Under the pieces are notes generated by a model. The model saw only the letters and a program-made list of their open reading frames with translations. It was not told where the DNA came from and searched no databases. Shown one piece after another: positions 1 through 5,283 of a stretch of 7,687 nucleotides of DNA (positions within the stretch are counted from its first letter, which is position 1; every line of letters begins with the position of its first letter). The stretch covers positions 1 to 7,687 of the forward strand of contig JAJRDF010000070.1 in assembly GCA_028678555.1 (NCBI GenBank), written 5' to 3'. Origin of the DNA: Methanomicrobiales archaeon. GTDB lineage: Archaea; Halobacteriota; Methanomicrobia; Methanomicrobiales; JACTUA01. A program made the position numbers and the translations under genes.

Positions 1-808
1 CCGCGGGGGACTGGGGGGTGACCCGGAACCGCTCCTCGAAGGTGGGTCTGTCCACCGAGTAGAACGTGCCGAGGGGGATGGGCGATTCCCGGTTATAGTC
101 CCATTCCCTGATCTTCCGGCACGCGGCGTCGAAGTCCGTGGGGTTGTGCCCTGACAGCGGGTAGGTGAGCCGGTCGTACATCTCATGGATATCATTGTAG
201 GTGGCACAGATCTGCAGGACATCCACGAAGGAGAATCCCCGGTGCCCAATCGCCTCCCGGATCAGGGCCTTCAGCTGCGGCTGTTTCCGGGTATAGCCCC
301 GGGCCACGTGGGTGCCCCCGCTGGCCAGCACCAGCTCCAGGGGGTTGAAGGCCGGCTCCACGGTCCCTTTCGGCGTGGATCGGCCGTGGAATCCCAGCGG
401 TGACGTGGGGGTGTACTGCCCGGTGGTGAGGCCGTAGACCCGGTTGTCGTGGATGAGCACCGTGAGGTTCACGTTCCGCTTGGCGGCAAAGATCAGGTGG
501 TCCAGCCCCTCGGCATAGGCATCCCCGTCCCCGGCACAGCAGACCACCGTGAGGTCGGGGTTCGCAAGCGCAATCCCGGTAGCCACCGGCATCACCCTGC
601 CGTGGATGGAGTAGAAGGAGTTCACGTCCAGGTAATCGGCCATCTTGGCATGGCAGCCGATACCGGTGACCAGCACCACCTGCTCCAGGGGCAGCCCCTC
701 CTGGGCCATCTCCAGGAGCACCGACTTCAGCGCATGCTGGAGGGAGAAGTTACCGCAGCCGGGGCACCAGGTGTTCTTTGCGTCGGTGATCAGGGTTCCT
801 GCGGTCAT
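1..808 (-). CDS. 2-oxoacid:ferredoxin oxidoreductase, beta subunit (3' end off window)
   Basis: Thiamine-diphosphate-binding beta subunit of a two-subunit, CoA-dependent 2-oxoacid:ferredoxin oxidoreductase (cytoplasmic). It interconverts a 2-oxoacid plus CoA with an acyl-CoA, CO2 and reduced ferredoxin. Translating from the ATG at 808 gives 269 residues before the left edge; the family is usually about 280-300, so only the C-terminal tip is missing. Visible motifs are CPGCG (residues 15-19), TGIGCH (48-53), IHGR (68-71), the ThDP/Mg motif GDGDAYAEG (93-101), HDNRVYGLTTGQ (120-131) and DVLQICATYN (196-205). Cys15, Cys18, Cys52 and Cys201 match the four ligands of the single [4Fe-4S] cluster in Sulfolobus-type enzymes. 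The start codon overlaps the stop of the gamma-alpha gene as ATGA, so the two are surely co-translated. The substrate (2-oxoglutarate, pyruvate or branched-chain) cannot be read from this sequence. No ORF call covered this gene because it runs off the edge; I translated it by hand. Confidence 0.95.
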   Translation of the reverse strand, partial: MTAGTLITDAKNTWCPGCGNFSLQHALKSVLLEMAQEGLPLEQVVLVTGIGCHAKMADYLDVNSFYSIHGRVMPVATGIALANPDLTVVCCAGDGDAYAEGLDHLIFAAKRNVNLTVLIHDNRVYGLTTGQYTPTSPLGFHGRSTPKGTVEPAFNPLELVLASGGTHVARGYTRKQPQLKALIREAIGHRGFSFVDVLQICATYNDIHEMYDRLTYPLSGHNPTDFDAACRKIREWDYNRESPIPLGTFYSVDRPTFEERFRVTPQSPA

Positions 809-2463
809 GCGGCCACCTCCCGGACCCGCGCTTCAAGGTCCTCCAGGGAGAAAGGCCTGCCATCGTACTTCAGGATGCGGTCATGGACCCTGATCCCCTC
901 TGCTGCGGCAAGGCGGGCCAGCTGGCCGGTGGTGTTCTGTTCCACGGCCACGACCCGGTCCGCACCCGAGAGGGCTGACCGGAGGGCATCCCCCGGGAAC
1001 GGCCAGAGCACGACCGGCTGCACGACGCGGAGGCCATGGCCCTCGGCCACTTCGATGCAGGGATCCGTGCAGGACCCCCAGGTGAGGAGAATCGTCCGGG
1101 CATCCGCGGGGCCGGTGGAGAGCACCGCGGGGAGCCCTGCCACCTCGGAGGCGAGGGCAGCCCCCTTCCGCAGGAGCTTCTCCTGGAGCCGGGCCGTGGG
1201 CACGGGATCCTCGGTGCTGATCCCCTGTTCGTCATGGGTGTAGCTGTTCACCTTCACCGTCTGGCCGCGGGCGGGCGGGGAGAGCCAGGGAGAGATACCG
1301 GATGCGGTATCGGTGTACCTGGCGTAGGTTCCTTTCCCGTCCCAGGGGAGGGGATCCGCGGTGGCTGCAGGGGGGATCCCGGCGGGATCGAAATCGGCTG
1401 CCCCCTCGGCCACGTTCTTGTCCACCAGGACGAAGGCCGGGATCTGGTACTTCCAGGCCAGCCGGAGCGCGGTGGCCGACCACCCGCATGCCTGGGCAGG
1501 GTTGGCCGGCGCCACCACCAGCCGGGGGAACTCGCCCTGGCCTGCCGAGATGGCAAAGTGGAGCTCGGTCTGGCAGGAGTAGGTGGGGAGACCGGTGGAA
1601 GGGCCGGGCCGCTGCCCCAGCACGATGACTACCGGGACCTCGGCCATGCCGGAGAGGGAGAGCCCCTCGGTCATCAGGCAGAACCCTCCCCCCGAGGTGC
1701 CCACCGCCACCCGTTCGCCTCCATAGGCGGCCCCGAGGGCCATCAGCATGACCCCGATCTCGTTCTCGGGGTGCACCACCTTGAGACCGTAGCGGTCGGC
1801 GTGCTGCGCCAGGAAGTGCAGGAGGTTGGAGGTGGGGGTCATGGGATAGGCGATGAAGGAGGAGAGGCCGCCGGCCAGGAGGCCGAGGCCCGTGGTCTCG
1901 TTGCCGGTGAGGACCGGAAACCTCCCCTTCCGGGGGAGCTCCGGTATCTGCCGGAGTGTGCTCCCGACCGAGTAAACCCCCCGGGCCACCGCCAGGTTGG
2001 ACTCGATCCCCCGGGGGATCTCCCTCCGGAGCACCCCTTCCAGGGTCTCCCAGGGAATCCCTGCCGCACAGGAGAACCCGGCAATGACCCCGGTGTTCCG
2101 GGAGATATCCGGTGCCTGGGTCTCCTTCAGGATTCGTTCGAGGGGGAGGCCCACACCTCCTTCCGTATGGACCGTGTAGTCGTCATAGATGAGGATCCCA
2201 CCGGCCGTGAGCCTCGTCCGGTGCCGGTCCACCGTCTCCTGGTTCAGGGCCAGGACAAAGTCCACCCGGTCCCGGTGGGTGAAGACAGGACGATCTGCCG
2301 CCCGGATGATGGAGAAGTTGTGGCCGCCCCGGATCAGGGACGGGTAGTCGTAGTACAGGTACACGTGGTAGCCCTGCCCGTGGAGGAGGCTGCAGAGGAC
2401 CATGCCTGCCTTGTTCAGCCCTTCCCCTGCTCTGCCCCCGATGAGCACCGAGTATTCCGTCAT
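805..2463 (-). CDS. 2-oxoacid:ferredoxin oxidoreductase, fused gamma-alpha subunit
   Basis: Partner of the beta subunit in a ferredoxin-reducing 2-oxoacid oxidoreductase. The 552 residues hold a gamma domain first (about 1-175, opening with a glycine-rich VLIGGRAGEG segment at 6-15), then an alpha (pyrimidine-binding) domain from about 185. The motif YPMTP at 206-210 corresponds to YPITP of the Sulfolobus enzyme, which contacts the 2-oxoacid. It is followed by HPENEI (231-236), GTSGGGF (255-261), and QRPGPSTGLPT (284-294), whose Arg285 sits where the substrate carboxylate-binding Arg is expected. Length and the fused order fit the two-subunit archaeal type rather than the four-subunit methanogen Por/Kor enzymes. 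No ferredoxin-like delta subunit is visible nearby. A Shine-Dalgarno GGGAGG (2475-2480 on the plus strand as CCTCCC) lies 11 nt before ATG. Many methanogens use such enzymes in the reductive direction for biosynthesis; 2-oxoglutarate is one possible product, not demonstrated here. Confidence 0.95.
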   Translation of the reverse strand: MTEYSVLIGGRAGEGLNKAGMVLCSLLHGQGYHVYLYYDYPSLIRGGHNFSIIRAADRPVFTHRDRVDFVLALNQETVDRHRTRLTAGGILIYDDYTVHTEGGVGLPLERILKETQAPDISRNTGVIAGFSCAAGIPWETLEGVLRREIPRGIESNLAVARGVYSVGSTLRQIPELPRKGRFPVLTGNETTGLGLLAGGLSSFIAYPMTPTSNLLHFLAQHADRYGLKVVHPENEIGVMLMALGAAYGGERVAVGTSGGGFCLMTEGLSLSGMAEVPVVIVLGQRPGPSTGLPTYSCQTELHFAISAGQGEFPRLVVAPANPAQACGWSATALRLAWKYQIPAFVLVDKNVAEGAADFDPAGIPPAATADPLPWDGKGTYARYTDTASGISPWLSPPARGQTVKVNSYTHDEQGISTEDPVPTARLQEKLLRKGAALASEVAGLPAVLSTGPADARTILLTWGSCTDPCIEVAEGHGLRVVQPVVLWPFPGDALRSALSGADRVVAVEQNTTGQLARLAAAEGIRVHDRILKYDGRPFSLEDLEARVREVAA

Positions 2464-2500
2464 GGTTCGCCACGCCTCCCACAGGGATCACTCCCCTGAT

Positions 2501-2510
2501 CCATAAAGGA
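2501..2510 (-). promoter_or_regulatory. possible TATA box for the oxidoreductase genes
   Basis: On the minus strand TCCTTTATGG lies about 40 nt before the start codon at 2463. It is only a fair match to an archaeal TATA box and would put the transcript start close to the Shine-Dalgarno at 2475-2480, leaving a very short leader. An alternative lies in the AT-rich stretch near 2592-2605, which would give a leader of about 100 nt. Confidence 0.3.
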
Positions 2511-2545
2511 ATGCATGAAACGCAGAAATCCCCATGAGGAGGGAG

Positions 2546-2564
2546 ATGGGGCGGCTGGCCCCAT
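2546..2564. repeat. inverted repeat ATGGGGC-5-GCCCCAT, with further copies nearby
   Basis: A perfect 7-bp inverted repeat with a 5-base spacer, about 85-100 bp upstream of the gamma-alpha gene. The same box GCCCCAT recurs at 2634-2640, and a shortened CCCCAT at 2530-2535. Four boxes in about 110 bp between two transcription units suggest protein-binding sites, though a hairpin in a leader is also possible. No regulator gene lies in the window. Confidence 0.4.
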
Positions 2565-2577
2565 GTGGTTCTGCGGT

Positions 2578-2605
2578 AAAAGGATCTCCCACAATTAATC
2601 CTTTT
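2578..2605. promoter_or_regulatory. perfect inverted repeat AAAAGGAT-12-ATCCTTTT, candidate operator
   Basis: The arms are 2578-2585 and 2598-2605, identical in inverted orientation, with half-sites 20 bp apart centre to centre (about two helical turns). That spacing suits a dimeric DNA-binding protein. It sits in the AT-rich patch between the oxidoreductase genes and the rightward promoter, so it could serve either. Confidence 0.35.
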
Positions 2606-2680
2606 CAATTGACTTTTTTGGATTTTGGGGAATGCCCCATGATTACATCGAGATTATCGCACCCTTTCATAGTAATGCTG

Positions 2681-2698
2681 GTAATTACATGCAATTAC
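2681..2698. promoter_or_regulatory. near-palindrome GTAATTACATGCAATTAC, candidate regulator site
   Basis: An 18-bp near-palindrome (perfect 6-bp arms GTAATT/AATTAC around a 6-base centre) that ends about 6 bp before the BRE of the rightward promoter. ATTACA also appears at 2642-2647, giving three copies in 60 bp. In archaea, activator sites often lie just upstream of the BRE. Confidence 0.35.
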
Positions 2699-2701
2699 AA
2701 A

Positions 2702-2718
2702 GCGGAATACTTAAATAC
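2702..2718 (+). promoter_or_regulatory. rightward BRE/TATA promoter
   Basis: GCGGAATA followed by CTTAAATAC (2710-2718) is a good archaeal BRE plus TATA arrangement in a locally AT-rich stretch. The predicted start is about 2738-2742, which coincides with the 5' base of the first hairpin at 2740. No clear protein gene begins at the normal distance, so it probably drives a structured RNA or a long-leader transcript. Confidence 0.5.
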
Positions 2719-2739
2719 AATGGTCACATACTACCCTTT

Positions 2740-2984
2740 GCCAGCGGTGGAAGTACGAGTGTACCGACACCGGCATCATGAGACCCGCCGCCGGCATCCA
2801 CGGTTCCGGTGCACCCACCGGGACCGGGGGCCGGGGGAGAGAGAAACCGATGCCACACAACCACCCCACCAGGAAGCAGGGATTCGGATGCAGGGAACCC
2901 GGGAGACTCGGGAAGTCCGGGGCCCCTGCAGAAACCTGCTTCCGGCTGCCTGCATGGAGGCGGTCCGGAGGGGTGGCCCCCGTG
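2740..2984 (+). ncRNA. predicted structured RNA or structured leader, family unknown
   Basis: This GC-rich stretch directly after the rightward promoter holds several strong nested inverted repeats. One is a stem made of GCC/GGC (2740-2742/2772-2774), GGTG/CACC (2746-2749/2768-2771) and GTAC/GTAC (2753-2756/2761-2764). A second is an 11-bp hairpin CGGTTCCGGTG/CACCGGGACCG with one G-U pair and a 4-nt loop (2801-2826), enclosed by GGCATC/GATGCC (2793-2798/2849-2854). A third pairs GGAAGCAGG with CCTGCTTCC (2872-2880/2935-2943) and encloses TGCAGGG/CCCTGCA (2889-2895/2924-2930). It does not match the conserved parts of RNase P RNA, SRP RNA or tRNA as far as I can check by eye. GC-rich sequence makes chance stems more likely, so confidence is limited. 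The 3' limit is arbitrary: it is set before the ATG at 2985. Confidence 0.35.
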
Positions 2985-3266
2985 ATGGCTGGCATTTCAA
3001 CCACCATCCTCCTGGGCATTGCTGCCCTCTGGGAACCGTTCTGCCAGATACCGTTTGCCAGTGGTTCACCTCACGTCCCAGGCTCCGGGCCTGCCATCCT
3101 CGTGCCCGCGGCCGCCTATCTCAATGCCGCCCCTGTACCTACCGGGGATTCGGGAGCGGCCATGGGGCAGAACCGGTTCCCCACATATTTCACTCTGCGC
3201 ACATCCCTCACGCACTCTCTTTATGCACGATCCCGTGCATCCTCCTTACAGTTCACCGGGGAATAG
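2778..3266 (+). CDS. doubtful small ORF downstream of the rightward promoter
   Basis: Open frame of up to 162 codons with no recognisable domain. Three starts are possible. ATG 2778 has no Shine-Dalgarno. ATG 2850 follows a purine-rich GGGGGAG. ATG 2985 follows GGAGGGG (2967-2973) by 11 nt and would give a 93-residue protein beginning with a hydrophobic stretch (MAGISTTILLGIAAL) that could be a membrane anchor or signal. From 2985 to about 3180 the codons favour G or C in third position like the real genes; before that the frame crosses the nested hairpins and its residues look random. The TAG stop at 3264-3266 falls inside the terminator hairpin. The GGAGGGG could pair with CCCC at 2977-2980. 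If anything is translated, the 2985 start is the best guess; the whole ORF may be spurious. Confidence 0.2.
   Translation: MRPAAGIHGSGAPTGTGGRGREKPMPHNHPTRKQGFGCREPGRLGKSGAPAETCFRLPAWRRSGGVAPVMAGISTTILLGIAALWEPFCQIPFASGSPHVPGSGPAILVPAAAYLNAAPVPTGDSGAAMGQNRFPTYFTLRTSLTHSLYARSRASSLQFTGE
3223..3240. repeat. inverted repeat ATGCACG-4-CGTGCAT plus a distant copy
   Basis: Perfect 7-bp arms with a 4-base loop. The right side, TCCCGTGCATC (3231-3241), is also the exact reverse complement of GATGCACGGGA at 3300-3310, just beyond the terminator. The two copies flank the terminator hairpin and could form a larger alternative fold around it. Confidence 0.4.
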
Positions 3267-3290
3267 CTCCATCCTCGCATTCCCCTTTTT
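3258..3290 (+). terminator. hairpin plus T5 terminator of the rightward transcript
   Basis: GGGGAAT (3258-3264) and ATTCCCC (3279-3285) form a perfect 7-bp stem with a 14-base loop, followed at once by TTTTT (3286-3290). This is the clearest terminator-like structure in the window. With the promoter at 2702-2718 it bounds a transcript of about 550 nt. Confidence 0.5.
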
Positions 3291-3489
3291 GACACGGACG
3301 ATGCACGGGAGTGAATACTCCGCGCCGTTTCGCGGGTAGGACTGTGATCGTTACGGATCCTGGTTCCCGGTGAGCCACGGGACCGCCCCGTGCCGGGGAC
3401 GATCATGCGGGAGATGAGAGTCCTGGTCCTGGGAGATCGGCGGAGAACATGACGGGCCGCCATATCCTGACGGGAAACGAATGGGGGAA
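3291..3489. other. intergenic stretch without recognised gene
   Basis: No convincing coding frame, RNA gene or promoter was found here. The only structure noted, besides the repeat copy at 3300-3310, is a small inverted repeat CACGGG-5-CCCGTG at 3376-3392. It separates the rightward terminator from the 3' end of the glutamate synthase-like gene. Confidence 0.5.
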
Positions 3490-3509
3490 GGAGGGGGGGA
3501 TCCCCCTCC
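3490..3509 (-). terminator. possible terminator hairpin after the glutamate synthase-like gene
   Basis: A perfect 8-bp inverted repeat, GGAGGGGG/CCCCCTCC with a 4-base loop, begins 23 nt past the stop codon of the minus-strand gene. It lacks a strong T-run on the minus strand (CCTTCCCCC follows), so its role as terminator is uncertain. Confidence 0.3.
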
Positions 3510-3532
3510 ACAGAAAGAGGGGTGTGAGTGGC

Positions 3533-5122
3533 TTACTTTTCCAGGATCGCTTCCGCCTCGTCCCGGTAGGCATCCATCACGTAGGGGATCCCCGAGACCT
3601 TTGTTGCCTCTTCCGTGAGGGACATGAGGTCTGCCCGGGAAATAGTGCCCAGGGTGAAGTTGCGCGAACCCGCCATCAGCTGCTGGAGGCCGGTCCGGAA
3701 CCGCTGGGCATAGGTGTAGATACCGATGGCGCCGGTCGGGATCTCCTTGAACCGGTTGCCGTACTTCGCCTTCAATTCCTCGTAGGAGACAAAGATCTCC
3801 TCCGCCGACTTCCCGTACTTGGAGACGGTGTTGGGCAGGTTGCCCTCCTTCAGCCATACGCCGATGTTCTTCCCCACCATGCCGGGGATCATGAGGCCCC
3901 GTCCCATGCAGACCGCCTTCACGTACGGGGAACCCATGGCGATGGCCTTGAAGACGCCGTCCTCGGAGGAGAACCCGCCGGCCATGGCGATGTCCGGGAC
4001 CCGCCGGCCCTTCTTCTCCAGTTTCTGTGCAAAGTCGTAGGCCATGGCCTGCAGGTAGAAGGTGGGGATCCCCCACTCGTTCATCATGGGCCAGGGGCTC
4101 ATCCCGGTTCCGCCCGGCGCCCCGTCGATGGTGAGCAGGTCGATCTTCGCCTCGGACCCAAAGCGCATGGCCATCGCCAGTTCGACTGCCGAGTAGGCAC
4201 CGGTCTTTAAGGTGACCCGCGTGAAGCCGAGGTCCCGCAGGCGGTCCACCTCTTCCAGGAGACCGTCGCCGCTGACAAAGCCGAGGCGGGAGTGGCGTTC
4301 GAACTCCTTGATGGCACCGGCCCGGAAGGCCTTCTGGACGTCCGGGAGGGTCGGGTCGGGGAGCACGATGTACCCCCGCTTCTTCAGTTCGAGGGCCCGC
4401 TCCAGGGTCTTCACCTTGATCTCGCCGCCGATGCACTTGGCTCCCTGCCCCCACTTCAGCTCGATGGTGTCCAGGTGGTGCTTCGCGGAGACGTACTCGG
4501 CGGTGCCGAGACGGGTGTCCTCCACGTTCATCTGGACCAGGATCTCGCCGTACCCCTCGTGGAACTTCCTGTAGGTGTCGATCCGCCGGTCCATCTCAGG
4601 GGATTTGGAGACCTTCCCCTTGCTGTCCAGGACCAGGTCAGGGTCCACCCCGCAAACATTCTCGCCGCAGACGATGGTGATCCCCGAGATGGCGGCACCG
4701 ATGGCAAAGTGCTCCCAGTTCTTCCGGGCGATATCGGTGGATCCCAGGGCCCCCGTGAAGATGGGGACCCGGAGTTTCACCTTCCTGTCCCATCCGTAGG
4801 ATGTCTCGGTGTTCACACCGGTGAAGACCGCCGTGTCAGGCCCGATGTCCGTCCCCGCAGGAAGCCCCTTTGCCCCCTTGGCGTATCCCTGGATGTTCAG
4901 GTGGGAGTAATCGATGGGGTAGTCCTTGTCTGCCCCTGCGGTCATCTCTCCGAACGGACCGGGATACAGTACTTCACGTCCACGGAATGTGGAGAGCCAG
5001 ATGTCACACTGTCCCTTGCACCCGTCCAGGCATCGGGTGCAGATGCCGGACATGGGAACCACGTTTCTCGAGCGGTTCGACGTGCCCAGGGCTTCGTTTG
5101 CGTTGGGTCGCCTCAGGTTCAT
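3533..5122 (-). CDS. FMN-binding glutamate synthase-like protein
   Basis: Homologue of the central FMN/synthase domain of glutamate synthase (GltB domain 2), 529 residues. In true glutamate synthase this barrel adds ammonia to 2-oxoglutarate and reduces the imine to L-glutamate using electrons from FMN. Family signs are ELKWGQGAKCIGG (221-233), matching the QGAK loop, TIDGAPGGTGMSP (331-343), and AGGFSSEDGVFKAIAMGS (381-398). Two features differ from classic GltB. The 3Fe-4S motif (C-x5-C-x4-C with CPVG) expected shortly after the AGGF region is absent; CMGRGLMIPGMVG stands there instead. And residues 28-39 hold four cysteines, CTRCLDGCKGQC, which could bind an iron-sulfur cluster. No glutaminase domain, GltD subunit or ferredoxin gene lies beside it, so electron donor, nitrogen donor and even the reaction are open. 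The ATG at 5122 gives the N-terminus expected for the archaeal family but lacks a Shine-Dalgarno; the promoter position suggests a near-leaderless mRNA. Confidence 0.9.
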   Translation of the reverse strand: MNLRRPNANEALGTSNRSRNVVPMSGICTRCLDGCKGQCDIWLSTFRGREVLYPGPFGEMTAGADKDYPIDYSHLNIQGYAKGAKGLPAGTDIGPDTAVFTGVNTETSYGWDRKVKLRVPIFTGALGSTDIARKNWEHFAIGAAISGITIVCGENVCGVDPDLVLDSKGKVSKSPEMDRRIDTYRKFHEGYGEILVQMNVEDTRLGTAEYVSAKHHLDTIELKWGQGAKCIGGEIKVKTLERALELKKRGYIVLPDPTLPDVQKAFRAGAIKEFERHSRLGFVSGDGLLEEVDRLRDLGFTRVTLKTGAYSAVELAMAMRFGSEAKIDLLTIDGAPGGTGMSPWPMMNEWGIPTFYLQAMAYDFAQKLEKKGRRVPDIAMAGGFSSEDGVFKAIAMGSPYVKAVCMGRGLMIPGMVGKNIGVWLKEGNLPNTVSKYGKSAEEIFVSYEELKAKYGNRFKEIPTGAIGIYTYAQRFRTGLQQLMAGSRNFTLGTISRADLMSLTEEATKVSGIPYVMDAYRDEAEAILEK

Positions 5123-5145
5123 GCGAAAAGCCTTTCTTTCCCTGT

Positions 5146-5160
5146 CTTAAAAATATTTCG
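5146..5160 (-). promoter_or_regulatory. BRE/TATA promoter of the glutamate synthase-like gene
   Basis: On the minus strand CGAAATATTTTTAAG combines a near-consensus BRE (CGAAA) with an AT-only TATA element. The expected start point, about 25 nt on, is at about 5125-5128, only a few bases before ATG 5122. The mRNA would be leaderless or nearly so, which agrees with the missing Shine-Dalgarno. Confidence 0.6.
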
Positions 5161-5179
5161 ATACCCTCCGGCGTATCGA
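5158..5179. promoter_or_regulatory. inverted repeat TCGATAC-8-GTATCGA overlapping the BRE, candidate operator
   Basis: Perfect 7-bp arms (5158-5164 and 5173-5179). The left arm overlaps the BRE of the minus-strand promoter, so a protein bound here would block TFB. A 10-base match to this site, TTTCGATACC, also lies upstream of the pyrimidine reductase promoter (7237-7246, minus strand). Confidence 0.4.
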
Positions 5180-5283
5180 TGCCGGCACCCGCACCGGGGC
5201 GAGGCCAGGTACTCCCCTGCGCCCCGCCGGTATGCCCGATGCCATCCACAAAGGCCATGTAGCGGAAACCCCCACGGAGAGAT

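Noticed and set aside
1036..2499. Long plus-strand open frame (487 codons) opposite the gamma-alpha gene
   Set aside because: It is a GC-rich antisense shadow: low-complexity Gly/Pro/His/Arg composition, no domain, and the opposite strand carries unmistakable family motifs throughout.
2871..2895. AGGAAGCAGGG compared with the SRP RNA helix 8 motif
   Set aside because: The conserved GGAAGGGAGCA context and flanking loop are absent.
2905..2943. Similarity of GGGAAGTCCGGGG and GCAGAAACCTGCTTCC to RNase P RNA conserved boxes
   Set aside because: The two boxes are only about 20 nt apart here, whereas in RNase P RNA they lie near opposite ends; the other conserved regions are missing.
2961..3022. 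Resemblance of GGVAPVMAGISTTILLGIAAL to an archaeal pilin N-terminus
   Set aside because: The spacing of GVxPV and a hydrophobic stretch is suggestive, but there is no proper basic/processing region, the stretch is short, and the downstream sequence is not pilin-like.
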